The notes: generated by a model from the letters alone, not told the origin. 35,464 nt of DNA from Gallionella sp. (GCA_030700315.1 JAUYJO010000144.1:1-35464), one strand, 5' to 3'; positions 8,379 to 16,472 are shown, counted from the first letter of the stretch. Numbers and translations are program-made.

Positions 8379-8844
8379 AACTACTCAGGGATACAGAAAT
8401 TACAAACGTACCGTTTGGTCATGAACCTCACAATGAGGTAGGTCGGGATTCATCCTGACGGGGTTGGGTTATGCGGCGCTCTGTCGGGATGAATCCCGAC
8501 CTACGAAACCCGCCCCCGATTCATAAAAGGTACTTTTACAATTTCTGCATCCCTCAGGTCGAAAAAAACTCCCCAGCCAGACATTAATATCAACATCAGA
8601 TATTAACGTCCGATCACCCCTGCGCGCCGGGCGCTTCGCTTCCCCCCACTTCGGCAAGCTCAGAACACGCTTTGTAAAAGGAGGGCTGTGGGAGATTTAA
8701 AGTGCGCCGCTCTCTCGCCACCTGCTGTCAATCCCCCCTGTCCCCCGCTTCGACAAGCTCAGGACATGCTTTTTCAAAGGGGGGTATCACCCCTCCCAGC
8801 CTCCATCATGCAAGGGGAAAACAGCCACACCCGAGTAGTTGCAA
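8379..8844. repeat. Repeat R2 copy a, interrupted by repeat A
   Basis: This belongs to a family with ends resembling CAACTACTCAGGTCGAAAAAACT and internal hairpins made of C-runs and G-runs. The left tip, TAACTACTCAG (8378-8388), is separated from the rest (8553-8844) by repeat A. The right tip, CACCCGAGTAGTTGCAA, ends at about 8844, just before the antiporter stop codon at 8861. Two extra 22-base segments (8648-8669 and 8747-8768) sit in the hairpins relative to the copy at 15140-15370. No coding function; the hairpins could act as transcription terminators for the antiporter gene. Confidence 0.75.
8389..8552. mobile_element. Repeat A copy 2, complete MITE-like element with 5-bp target duplication
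   Basis: A 164-base element. The left terminus GGATACAGAAATTACAAACG and the right terminus read in reverse, GGATGCAGAAATTGTAAAAG, form imperfect terminal inverted repeats of about 24 bases. It is flanked by CTCAG at 8384-8388 and again at 8553-8557. Removing the element and one CTCAG restores the end of repeat R2 as seen in other copies, which is good evidence of insertion by transposition. The interior is a long hairpin and has no open frame, so a transposase must act in trans. Confidence 0.8.
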
Positions 8845-8860
8845 TTTGTTGCTCTATCCA

Positions 8861-10831
8861 TCACCCCTTGTGCAATCGCTCTTCCGCCAATTGCAACGAT
8901 TCCGGCAAACCCAGCAGCACCAGCACATCACCCGCCAGCAACTGCATTTCCTCGCTCGGTTGTGCGCCGCGCATGCCTCGGCGGCGCACCGCATTCACTT
9001 CGACATCCAGAGCATCCAGGCCGATTTCGCGCAATTTTTTGCCTACTGCAGTGGAGTCTTTCTTGAGCAACACACTCAAAAAGCGTGACTGCATACTGTC
9101 GTTCGCTTCGCCAATATCGCTTTGCGCACCACGCAAGTAACCGCTGAACGCCGCATAACGGCGCGCACGATTTTCCTGGACGCGGCGGATCACGCGGCCA
9201 AGCGGCACACCCGCCATCAGCATGGCCTGCGAGGCGAGCATCACGCTGCCTTCCAGCACTTCGGCGACCACTTCCGCCGCGCCGGCTTCCTTCAAGGCCT
9301 CCACATGGGTGTCGTCATTGGTGCGCACCACCACCGGCAGATCGGGACGCAATTCCTTGACATGGCGCAGGATCGCCAGCGCGGAATGCTTGTCGCTGTA
9401 GGTCACCACCAGCGCCTTGGCGCGCATCAACCCGGCTGCGATCAGCACTTCGCGCTTCGCGGCATTGCCGTACACCACCTTCTTTTTTGCGACGATAGCC
9501 TCTTGCACCCGGCGCGAATCCAGATCCAGCGCAATGAAGCTCAGCTTTTCCTCTTCCAGAAAACTCGCCAGCTTCTGGCCGCTGCGCCCATAGCCGCAGA
9601 GGATGACATGCCCTTTACTGGCCATGCTCTGAATGGCGATCTGGTGCATCTGCACCGCGCGGTTGGTCCATTCGGCTGTGGAAAACCACCGCGCGATGGC
9701 CTCGCCGTGTTGGATCATGAACGGCGCGGCCAACATCGACAGCAGCATGGCCGCCAGAACAATTTGCATAGTCGCGCCGTCGAGCAGGCGCGCGCCATCC
9801 GCCAGGGTCAGCAGCACAAAGCCGAATTCGCCGGCCTGCGCCAGGCCAATCGCGCTGCGCAACCCCACCCCCCAGTCACCTTCAAAGGCGCGCGCCAGCA
9901 ACGCCACGATCACGGCCTTGGACAGGATCAGCCCGCACAGCACCAGCAGCACCCAGCCGAATTCCGCCATGACATTGCCCAGGTCGAGCTTCATGCCGAT
10001 GGTGACGAAGAACAGGCCGAGCAGCACGTCACGGAACGGCTTGATATCCTCCTCCACCTGATAGCGGTATTCGGTTTCGGAAATCAGCATACCCGCGACG
10101 AACGCGCCCAGCGCCAGCGACAGCCCCGCCAACTCGGTGAAATAGGCCAACCCCAGCGTGATGAGCAGCACGTTGAGCATGAACAATTCGGAGGATTTCT
10201 GCCGCGCCACGACGTGAAACCACGAGCGCATGATGCGCTGCCCGAACACCAGCAGCACCAACAACACCGCAGCCGCCTTGAGCGTGGCATAGGCCAGCGT
10301 GGCGGGCAGGTCGTCGGTGCTGGCAGCAAGCGCCGGAATGATAATCAGCAAGGGCACGACGGCAATATCCTGGAACAGCAGCACGCCCATCATCTGCTGC
10401 CCGTAGGGCAAATTCAGCTCGGCGCGCTCCACCAGCATCTTGCTGACAATCGCGGTGGAAGACATCGCCAGCACCCCGCCCAAGGCCAGGCCCGTTTGCC
10501 AGCTCAAGCCCAACATCGCGGCAATCGCCATGACCGGCAACATCGTCACCACCACCTGCGCGCCGCCCAAACCGAACACCGTGTGCTTCATCGCCATCAG
10601 GCGCACCAGACTGAATTCCAGACCGATACTGAACATCAGAAACACCACCCCGAACTCGGCGAGATGCTGCGTCCCCACCTCATCGGGCATCCACGCCAGC
10701 GCATGCGGCCCGATCAGAATGCCGACAATGAGATACCCCAGCATCACCGGCAAATGCAGGATGCGGCACAGCACCACCACGAGTACGGCGGAGGCGAGCA
10801 GGACGAGTACCAGCGAGAGCGTGCTATCCAT
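8861..10831 (-). CDS. CPA2-family cation:proton antiporter (Kef-type) with TrkA domains
   Basis: Inner-membrane antiporter exchanging K+ or Na+ for protons, involved in pH or electrophile-stress response. The 656-residue protein has an N-terminal Na/H exchanger domain of about twelve hydrophobic segments (residues 1-385). A TrkA-N nucleotide-binding domain with the GYGRSGQ glycine motif starts near residue 404, and a TrkA-C-like domain covers about 575-656. The sequence from FLMFSIGLEF to AMSSTAIVSK is typical of the KefB/KefC/YbaL group. I cannot tell K+ from Na+ specificity or whether glutathione gates it, so no symbol is given. The gene stands alone, with repeats on both sides (R2 at its 3' end, R3 upstream). 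Confidence 0.92.
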   Translation of the reverse strand: MDSTLSLVLVLLASAVLVVVLCRILHLPVMLGYLIVGILIGPHALAWMPDEVGTQHLAEFGVVFLMFSIGLEFSLVRLMAMKHTVFGLGGAQVVVTMLPVMAIAAMLGLSWQTGLALGGVLAMSSTAIVSKMLVERAELNLPYGQQMMGVLLFQDIAVVPLLIIIPALAASTDDLPATLAYATLKAAAVLLVLLVFGQRIMRSWFHVVARQKSSELFMLNVLLITLGLAYFTELAGLSLALGAFVAGMLISETEYRYQVEEDIKPFRDVLLGLFFVTIGMKLDLGNVMAEFGWVLLVLCGLILSKAVIVALLARAFEGDWGVGLRSAIGLAQAGEFGFVLLTLADGARLLDGATMQIVLAAMLLSMLAAPFMIQHGEAIARWFSTAEWTNRAVQMHQIAIQSMASKGHVILCGYGRSGQKLASFLEEEKLSFIALDLDSRRVQEAIVAKKKVVYGNAAKREVLIAAGLMRAKALVVTYSDKHSALAILRHVKELRPDLPVVVRTNDDTHVEALKEAGAAEVVAEVLEGSVMLASQAMLMAGVPLGRVIRRVQENRARRYAAFSGYLRGAQSDIGEANDSMQSRFLSVLLKKDSTAVGKKLREIGLDALDVEVNAVRRRGMRGAQPSEEMQLLAGDVLVLLGLPESLQLAEERLHKG

Positions 10832-11068
10832 TGTCAGTATTCAGGTAAATGCAAATAATCCATCGGGCAGGTATGGCGCAGTTTTTTAAGGAATTATTCG
10901 GCAATTTTTTTGCCAAATTTTTCCTTCAGGGGGAGTGTATTCGCGCTGTTAGCGCCCCTGAAAAAACCTTGTGGATTATGCGTAGCGGGCACACTGCTTG
11001 TCAATTTTCTCGGGTTCAATGGTTCAATAACATCTGTGGGGTGGGCTGGGGTGTGATTAAACTGATGT

Positions 11069-11228
11069 GGAAATATCCCAGAAAGTTTAGCAACGTGAAG
11101 CAACCCCAAACCCCCTCCAGCTCCCCCTTGTCAGGGGGAGAGCCTAGCCTCCTCCCCTGACAAGGGGAGGCCGGGAGGGGTTCGTGCTTCGGAGTAAAAC
11201 GCTTGGAGCTATCTTGCAAAATGTTTCA
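11069..11228. repeat. Repeat R3 copy 1 (inverted partner at 18521-18685)
   Basis: This lies in the 498-base gap between the antiporter and lipB, in which no gene was seen. It contains CTCCCCCTTGTCAGGGGGAG and CTCCCCTGACAAGGGGAG palindromes, then TGCTTCGGAGTAAAACGC, and ends AAATGTTTCA at 11228. The whole segment recurs in reverse orientation at 18521-18685, including the outer TGGAAATATCCC. Strong hairpins suggest a REP/MITE type repeat; no mobility genes are present. Confidence 0.75.
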
Positions 11229-11329
11229 TTGTCAGGCTGGCAATTTGCCATGCCCGTTAGACGAGGGCAGTCTGTTGGCTCATTACGCGGCATTTAATCA
11301 GCACACATCAGTTTGATTCGCTACATTTG

Positions 11330-12139
11330 CTATTTGACTGTCCGGACTTGTGCTTTGCCCTGATTGCCCTGGATGCCCTTCTGCTCAGGCATGACGATCC
11401 CGTTTTTCTCGTGCAGGTGCCGCTGCAATGCGTGGATCAAATTCTGCGATAACTGCGCTTGCAGCTCTTCGATGCCGGCGGTGATGCCCAGCTCGCAGCA
11501 TTGCGTGACGCGCAATCCGGCCTGGCCGCAGGGGTTGATGTTGGCGAACGGCGCCAGGTCCATGTCCACGTTCAAGGCCAGCCCGTGGTAGCAGCAGCCA
11601 TGCTTGATTTTCAATCCGAGCGCGGCGATTTTTGCATCGCCGACATACACGCCGGGCGCATCTTCGCGCCCCTGCGCGGCCACGCCGTATTCGCCCAGCA
11701 AGTCGATCACCGCCCGCTCCATCAGGCGCACCAGTTCGCGCACGTTGATTTTCCAGCGGCGCAAATCGAGCAGCAGGTAAGCGACGATCTGACCGGGGCC
11801 GTGATAAGTGATCTGCCCGCCGCGATCGACCCTGACCACAGGAATACTGACCACGGGAATACTGGCAGGGCGCAGCAGGTGTTGCGGCTTGCCCGCCTGC
11901 CCCTGCGTGTAGGTCGGCGGATGCTGCACCAGCCAGATTTCGTCGCGCGTTCCCGGTATCTGTCCATCGGGCGTGCGTTCTGCTGTAAAGCGGCGCATCG
12001 CGTCCCAAGTCGGCAGGTATTCGACCAGACCAAGCGAGTGGACGATGGGGGGGGAAGGGGTGAGCGCAATCCCACCGCCGACGGTGCCATGCGCCAGGCT
12101 TTTCCCTTCTCCCTTCTCCCTTATCCCTTCTCTGCTCAT
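11330..12139 (-). CDS. lipB: Octanoyl-[acyl-carrier-protein]:protein N-octanoyltransferase
   Basis: Transfers octanoyl groups from acyl carrier protein to lipoyl domains, the first step of lipoate attachment. The core shows [28 protein letters not shown] with the catalytic Lys, and INPCGQAG with the catalytic Cys. The ATG at 12139 overlaps the DUF493 stop as ATGA, which supports this start over the longer frame that runs antisense-like through DUF493. Two oddities are visible. About 31 residues precede the usual N-terminus (IREKGEGK then a Gly/Pro stretch), coded by purine-rich repeats. A 15-base tandem duplication at 11833-11862 doubles SIPVV just before the conserved VDRGGQ motif. lipA, often downstream, is absent. 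The 269-residue product is longer than typical enzymes but looks intact. Confidence 0.93.
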   Translation of the reverse strand: MSREGIREKGEGKSLAHGTVGGGIALTPSPPIVHSLGLVEYLPTWDAMRRFTAERTPDGQIPGTRDEIWLVQHPPTYTQGQAGKPQHLLRPASIPVVSIPVVRVDRGGQITYHGPGQIVAYLLLDLRRWKINVRELVRLMERAVIDLLGEYGVAAQGREDAPGVYVGDAKIAALGLKIKHGCCYHGLALNVDMDLAPFANINPCGQAGLRVTQCCELGITAGIEELQAQLSQNLIHALQRHLHEKNGIVMPEQKGIQGNQGKAQVRTVK

Positions 12140-12426
12140 AGCACCATCACCACCTGCGGATGGTCGCACAGCTCCTGGTAAACCGCGTCGAGCTGTTCGC
12201 GCGAGGTGGCGCGGATGGTGCAAGTCAGGCTGACATAGCGGGCATTTTTGCTGGCGCGCATTTCCATCGTGGCGGGCTTGAAATCCGGGTCGTGGCGCAC
12301 CACAACTTCCATCACCGCCCGAGCGAAGCCCGCCTGCTGCAGGCCGAATATCTTCAGCGGAAATTCGCAGGGATATTCGAGCAGGCTGTCGGTTAATTCT
12401 TTTTTTGATAATTCGCTCATGGTCAT
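12136..12426 (-). CDS. DUF493 (YbeD-like) small protein
   Basis: A 96-residue protein of the YbeD/DUF493 family, which has an ACT-like alpha-beta fold and is usually encoded next to lipB. The exact role is unknown; a regulatory role near lipoate synthesis is often suggested from gene neighbourhood. Family features seen are the [11 protein letters not shown] start of the domain, the central VVVRHDPDF segment and the [17 protein letters not shown] strand-helix, ending near HPQVVMVL. Its stop overlaps the lipB start by ATGA. The start could be the first or third codon (both ATG); the ribosome site is weak for each. Confidence 0.9.
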   Translation of the reverse strand: MTMSELSKKELTDSLLEYPCEFPLKIFGLQQAGFARAVMEVVVRHDPDFKPATMEMRASKNARYVSLTCTIRATSREQLDAVYQELCDHPQVVMVL

Positions 12427-12493
12427 TCACTCACGTGCATCATATTGTTTTCACCCTCGCGCCATGAAATTTTGGGCGCAATAAATTGCGCCC

Positions 12494-13363
12494 CTAGCCG
12501 CGCATCACGTCGCGTTTGAAATCCTGATACAGCGCATACAGCCGTGCAAACATCGCGCCCGGCTTGCCGTTGCCGACCGGCTTGCCATCGAGCTGCGTGA
12601 TCGCCAGCACCTCCTTGGTGGAAGAGGTAAGCAGCAATTCGTCGGCGGCGAACACCTCCTCCTTCATCACGCGGCGCACCTCGTGCGGTATGCCGTTGGC
12701 GGCGGCGAGTTCCAGCACCACATCGTAAGTGATGCCGGGCAGAACAAAATTATCCTTGGGCGGCGCGAGCAACGTGCCGTTCTTCACCGCGAAGATATTG
12801 CTGGCCGCGCCTTCGGTCATGAATTCACCTCCTGCCACCGGGTCAGAGCGGATCAGGACAGTTTCGGCGCAGCCCGCATCGACCGCCATCTGGCGCAGCA
12901 GCACATTGGGCAGCAGCGCGATCGACTTGAGGTCGCAGCGCAGCCAGCGGTTGTCCGGCGCGGTGACACAGGCGATACCGCTGCGCAGCAATTCGGCAGA
13001 CGGTGTGATCAGCGGGTTGCTCATCATGAACACGGTAGGCGCGACGGGCGGGTTGGGGAAGGCGTGGTCACGCCTGGCCACACCGCGCGTAATATGCAGG
13101 TACAGGGACTGATCTTCGCCCGCGTTGCGCTCGATGAGCTGCCCGACAAGCTCCGCCCATTCCGCGTTGCCGTGCGGGTTGGCGAGCCTGATGCCGTCCA
13201 GGCTATGCTGCAGGCGGCGCAAGTGTTCTTCGATGCGGAACGCCTTGCGCGAATACACCGGGATCACTTCATACACGCCATCGCCGAAAATAAAGCCGCG
13301 ATCCAGCACGGAAATTTTCGCTTCCTCGACGGGCATAAAAACGCCGTTCAAATAAATCATCAT
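12494..13363 (-). CDS. dat: D-alanine aminotransferase (PLP fold type IV)
   Basis: Interconverts D-alanine and 2-oxoglutarate with pyruvate and D-glutamate, supplying D-amino acids for peptidoglycan. The product has 289 residues. It matches the fold-type IV family: DRGFIFGDGVYEV near residue 20, HITRGVARRDHAFP near 95, RWLRCDLKS with the PLP lysine near residue 145, and EGAASNIF near 180. RWLRCDxKS favours D-amino acid aminotransferase over branched-chain or 4-amino-4-deoxychorismate lyase. The frame is open far upstream through dacA. An ATG overlapping the dacA stop exists at 13378, but the AAGGGG just upstream of 13363 favours this start (or the next ATG, at 13360). It pairs naturally with the D,D-carboxypeptidase upstream. 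Confidence 0.92.
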   Translation of the reverse strand: MMIYLNGVFMPVEEAKISVLDRGFIFGDGVYEVIPVYSRKAFRIEEHLRRLQHSLDGIRLANPHGNAEWAELVGQLIERNAGEDQSLYLHITRGVARRDHAFPNPPVAPTVFMMSNPLITPSAELLRSGIACVTAPDNRWLRCDLKSIALLPNVLLRQMAVDAGCAETVLIRSDPVAGGEFMTEGAASNIFAVKNGTLLAPPKDNFVLPGITYDVVLELAAANGIPHEVRRVMKEEVFAADELLLTSSTKEVLAITQLDGKPVGNGKPGAMFARLYALYQDFKRDVMRG

Positions 13364-13374
13364 GCTCTGCCCCT

Positions 13375-14514
13375 TCATTCGAACAACAAGCGGAGGCTGT
13401 CCCAGCCGCGCGAAAACACATTGGCCAGCGGCACGTTGTCCAGCGCCAGCAGCGGAAATTCCGCATAGGGCTTGCCGCCCAGCGCCAGCTTGAGTACCCC
13501 CAGTTGCTGCCCGATACTGACTGGCGCGAAGATCGGCTGGGGCGTTTCCATGGTCGCCTTGAGCTGTGCAAACTTCCCCTTGGGAATGGTCAGGAGCAAA
13601 TCCTGGCGAAAGCCGATTTTGAGCTGGCTTTGGGTGCCGCTCCAAATGGGCATCGTGGCGACCGGCTGATCCTTCTGGTACAAACGCACCGCATCGAAAT
13701 GCTGGAAGCCGAAATTCAGCAACTTCTGGCTTTCGGTGGCGCGCAGGTTGTCGGAAGGCGCACCGAGCAGCACCGAAATCAGGCGGCGCTGGTCGCGAAT
13801 GACCGAGCCGATCAGGCAATATCCGGCCGCTTCGGTGTGCCCGGTTTTCATTCCGTCCGCATGAGGATCGATCCATAGCAGGCGGTTGCGGTTCGCCTGG
13901 GTGACGCCGTTAAACGTGTAATTGCGCAGCCCGAACAGAGCGTAGTGCTGCGGGTAGTCGCGCATGATGGTGGCGGCCAGCAAGGCCAGATCGGACGCGC
14001 TGCTGTATTGTTGCGCGTCCGGCATGCCGACCGGGTTGGCAAAATGGGTATTAACCATGCCCAGCCGTTTGGCCTCCTTGTTCATCATGTCGACAAAACC
14101 CGCTTCACTGCCGGCGATATGCAGCGCCAGCGTGATCGCCGCATCGTTTCCAGACTGTACGATCAGGCCGCGCAACAGCTCATCCACCGTGACGCTTTGC
14201 CCTGCCTTGAGCAGCATGCGCGATTCGCCACTGCCGGTGTTGTGCACCGCGGCAGCGGGAACCGCCAGGCTTTGTTGCAACGCAAATGTGCCGTGCTCGA
14301 GCGCGTCGAAAGCCAGATAAGCGGTCATCAGCTTGGTCAGCGAGGCGGGCTCCATGCGCTCATCGCCGTTTTGCTCCACCAGGGTTTGATGGCTGGAGTA
14401 GTCGTACAACAGATAGGATTTTGCTGCCAGGACAGGTGCAACAGGCATTTGCGGCGGCATGGCAAAAACCGGCACGGTCAACAGCAAGCAGACAAGCAGC
14501 AGGATGGCATTCAT
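13375..14514 (-). CDS. dacA: D-alanyl-D-alanine carboxypeptidase (PBP5/6 family)
   Basis: Periplasmic penicillin-binding protein that removes the terminal D-Ala from peptidoglycan pentapeptides. The start at 14514 gives an N-terminal signal peptide (MNAILLLVCLLLTVPVFA) with cleavage likely after Ala18; the open frame continues to 14577 without a better start. Catalytic motifs are in order: SLTK (EPASLTKLM, near residue 60), SGN (VQSGNDAA, near 120) and KTG (GMKTGHTEAAG, near 223), followed by the C-terminal PBP5 beta domain. Length, 379 residues, is normal. dacA and dacC cannot be told apart here. It is the first gene of a minus-strand unit with dat, DUF493 and lipB. Confidence 0.93.
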   Translation of the reverse strand: MNAILLLVCLLLTVPVFAMPPQMPVAPVLAAKSYLLYDYSSHQTLVEQNGDERMEPASLTKLMTAYLAFDALEHGTFALQQSLAVPAAAVHNTGSGESRMLLKAGQSVTVDELLRGLIVQSGNDAAITLALHIAGSEAGFVDMMNKEAKRLGMVNTHFANPVGMPDAQQYSSASDLALLAATIMRDYPQHYALFGLRNYTFNGVTQANRNRLLWIDPHADGMKTGHTEAAGYCLIGSVIRDQRRLISVLLGAPSDNLRATESQKLLNFGFQHFDAVRLYQKDQPVATMPIWSGTQSQLKIGFRQDLLLTIPKGKFAQLKATMETPQPIFAPVSIGQQLGVLKLALGGKPYAEFPLLALDNVPLANVFSRGWDSLRLLFE

Positions 14515-14591
14515 GATTCGATTGGCATTTTTCAGGCCGCGATTATAGCTTGCCTTGCTGCGCGGGGCGCCGCTCAATAAGCCAGATGACT

Positions 14592-14632
14592 AGGCCGAAA
14601 TACATAGGCATTAATATATAGGCATTTCGGCA
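14592..14632. promoter_or_regulatory. Inverted repeat between divergent genes
   Basis: GCCGAAAT and ATTTCGGC are complementary about 25 bases apart in the AT-rich gap between dacA (leftward) and the CZB gene (rightward). The motif TAGGCATT occurs twice between them. Its position between divergent genes suits an operator or promoter element, but no regulator is known and a clear -35/-10 pair was not found. Confidence 0.3.
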
Positions 14633-14694
14633 TATTGTTCTTTTTTCGTCGGCAATATATGGTGTACGCCATAAACGAATAAGGGAGCGCTGCG

Positions 14695-15123
14695 ATGACC
14701 ATGTTGGCCGGAATCAAGAATTTCATGGGCATCAATGATGCCCACAAGCATGATTTGCGCCGCAGGCTCAATCTGGTCACGGTAGCCGAGACACATATCG
14801 TGTGGAAGACGCGCCTCGGACATCACGTGTATGGAACCATCCGCGAACCGCTGGACTCCGCTCCGCTCGGGCAAGACAGCCTTTGCCAGTTGGGTAGCTG
14901 GATCAGAGGTTCGGTATTGGCGCCGTTTTGCGATCCTGAAGTACACCGCGAGTTAAGCGAGGCGCACGAACATTTCCATCAATGCGGCGACCACATCATC
15001 GCAAAACTGAAGGCTGGCGACCGCAAAGATGCGGCAACGATGTTCGAAAACGAATACAACCACTCGCTGCGCCGCATCATCCAGGCGCTGACCATCATCA
15101 ATAAACAGCTTCAGGACGTGTAG
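14695..15123 (+). CDS. Stand-alone CZB (chemoreceptor zinc-binding) domain protein
   Basis: A 142-residue soluble protein that is almost entirely a CZB domain, a zinc-binding helical bundle usually found at the end of chemoreceptors or diguanylate cyclases, where it senses zinc or hypochlorous acid. The ligand set is visible: H34 (AETHIVW), C64 in the signature CQLGSW, and H91 and H95 in EAHEHFH; spacing agrees with characterised CZB domains. The start at 14695 has AAGGGAG eight bases upstream. There is no membrane segment or output domain, so it must act through a partner, perhaps a cyclase, kinase or receptor elsewhere. Domain assignment is confident, role unknown. Confidence 0.85.
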   Translation: MTMLAGIKNFMGINDAHKHDLRRRLNLVTVAETHIVWKTRLGHHVYGTIREPLDSAPLGQDSLCQLGSWIRGSVLAPFCDPEVHRELSEAHEHFHQCGDHIIAKLKAGDRKDAATMFENEYNHSLRRIIQALTIINKQLQDV

Positions 15124-15139
15124 TTTTATTTCCACTTCG

Positions 15140-15370
15140 CTACTACTCTGATCGAAAAAACTCCAACGCCAGATACCAACATCCAACCACCCCTGCGCGC
15201 CGGGCGCTTCGCCTCCCCCTTTGCAAAAGGGGGACTGAGGGGGATTTGAAGTGCGCCGCTCTCACGCCACCTGCTGCAAATCCCCCCTACCCCCCCTTTT
15301 TCAAAGGGGGATATCCCCCACAGCCTTCCTCATATAAGGTGAGGGAGAAAACAGCAACACCTGAGTAGGG
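15140..15370. repeat. Repeat R2 copy b
   Basis: This is the plain form of the R2 family, from CTACTACTCTGATCGAAAAAACT to AACACCTGAGTAGG. Its two hairpins, near 15215-15235 and 15280-15315, have uninterrupted CCCCCTTTGCAAAAGGGGG-like stems, so it shows what copy a looked like before small insertions. It lies 3' of the CZB gene and could terminate its transcript. Confidence 0.7.
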
Positions 15371-15390
15371 CTCCACTTCAATAGAAAAAT

Positions 15391-15446
15391 AATCAGTCGG
15401 GCTTCGCCCGACATCTTTATCCGGCGGGTAGAACCCGTCCTACGAT
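15391..15446. repeat. Small palindromic repeat
   Basis: GTCGGGCTTCGCCCGAC is followed by GGCGGGTAGAACCCGTCC: two small hairpins side by side between repeats R2 and B. REP-like; no gene is present from 15124 to 15596. Confidence 0.45.
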
Positions 15447-15473
15447 TTTGCTCTATGTGATCGACAATTGGAA

Positions 15474-15594
15474 TTAAACCCGGATTTTCCGTTAGCCCTT
15501 GGGCTTTCAAAAATCAAGGGGTTGTAGGTCGGGTTTTAACCCGACATGTCGGGCTGAAGCCCGACCTACGCTCTAATGGAAAATCCGGGTTCAA
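15474..15594. repeat. Repeat B copy 2, complete MITE-like palindromic element
   Basis: A 121-base element with terminal inverted repeats: TTAAACCCGGATTTTCCGTT at the left, and its near complement AATGGAAAATCCGGGTTCAA at the right (differences at two of about 22 positions). The core is the GTAGGTCGGGTTTTAACCCGAC hairpin shared with the copy at 149-276. It ends two bases before the stop codon of the HDOD gene. No coding capacity; mobility is inferred from its structure and recurrence. Confidence 0.7.
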
Positions 15595-15596
15595 CG

Positions 15597-16472
15597 CTAA
15601 ATCGCACCGCTGAATTGCGCGGCTTGCACCGCGAGCTCGTTAGCCTGTAGACAAATATCCTCGACATCGGCCGGATCGATACCCAGCTCTACCCATTCAT
15701 ATTCCTCGATTTCGCCACCGGTGTGCTCGGCGACACCGAAATTCGGCGCGATTTTTTCCGACAGGCTGACCAGTCTCACCAGAGGGTTGTCGGACGCAAC
15801 CTCTTCGACATAAGGGGGGTGATGATAGCCCAGCACGGTGATGAGCTCCTCCGGCAGATGCCAATGCCGCGCCAGTTGCGCGCCGATATAGCAATGCGTG
15901 ATGCCCAGCGTCTCCAGTTCGACGTCCAGAATCGGGCGGTCCGCTTGCATCAGCAACTGATAATGAAGCGCATCGCTCGCGGCGGCATCGATATGGTGCA
16001 AAGCCATGAAGCCGATGTCGTGCAGCAGCCCCGTCAGGAAAATCTGGTCTTCTTCGGGGCGGATATTTCTCGGCATGGCTTGCGCGATGGTGCGCATCAC
16101 GATGGCGACGGTCATGCTGTGCAGCCACAGATCCTGCGGTTTGAAATATTCCCCTGCGGGAGACTTGGAGAGATTGGACATCGAGGCGATGCCGATGGCG
16201 ACCGATTTGACCCGGGTCAGCCCCAGCAGCATCGCGGCATCGGAGACTTTGCCCACTTTGCGCGAAATGCCCATGACCGGGGAATTCGCCAGGCTGATTA
16301 TTTTTGCGGAAATTTGCGGATCCTGCCCGATCAGCTTGAGCATTTGCGCCTCGCCCTCGTCGGTATTCAGCGGCAGCGCCAGCAATTTCTGCGCGGTGGC
16401 CGGCATGGCGGGCAGAGAATCGAGATTGGCTACCGCTTGTTTGAGCCTGAGGCGAGTGCTTTCGTCAGTCAT
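15597..16472 (-). CDS. HDOD domain signalling protein
   Basis: A 291-residue soluble protein with an HDOD domain (about residues 15-215), an HD-related output domain found in bacterial signalling proteins that control motility, biofilm or stress responses. Seen are the LPAMPATAQKLLAL start of the domain, LANSPVMG, the LLGLTRVKSVA helix and the GLLHDIG motif near residue 148, plus a YHHPP segment near 216. The HD pair may be catalytically inactive in this family, so no enzymatic role is assigned. It is 87 bp downstream of regA on the same strand and could be part of that unit. No strong ribosome site is present. Confidence 0.87.
   Translation of the reverse strand: MTDESTRLRLKQAVANLDSLPAMPATAQKLLALPLNTDEGEAQMLKLIGQDPQISAKIISLANSPVMGISRKVGKVSDAAMLLGLTRVKSVAIGIASMSNLSKSPAGEYFKPQDLWLHSMTVAIVMRTIAQAMPRNIRPEEDQIFLTGLLHDIGFMALHHIDAAASDALHYQLLMQADRPILDVELETLGITHCYIGAQLARHWHLPEELITVLGYHHPPYVEEVASDNPLVRLVSLSEKIAPNFGVAEHTGGEIEEYEWVELGIDPADVEDICLQANELAVQAAQFSGAI

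Noticed and set aside
9122-10858. Plus-strand open frame of 578 codons rich in His and Gln
   Set aside because: Antisense to the antiporter gene; the His/Gln richness is an artefact of complementing Leu/Val codons.
12140-12430. Upstream extension of the lipB frame (97 extra codons)
   Set aside because: It overlaps the well-supported DUF493 gene in another frame; the ATGA junction gives the natural lipB start.
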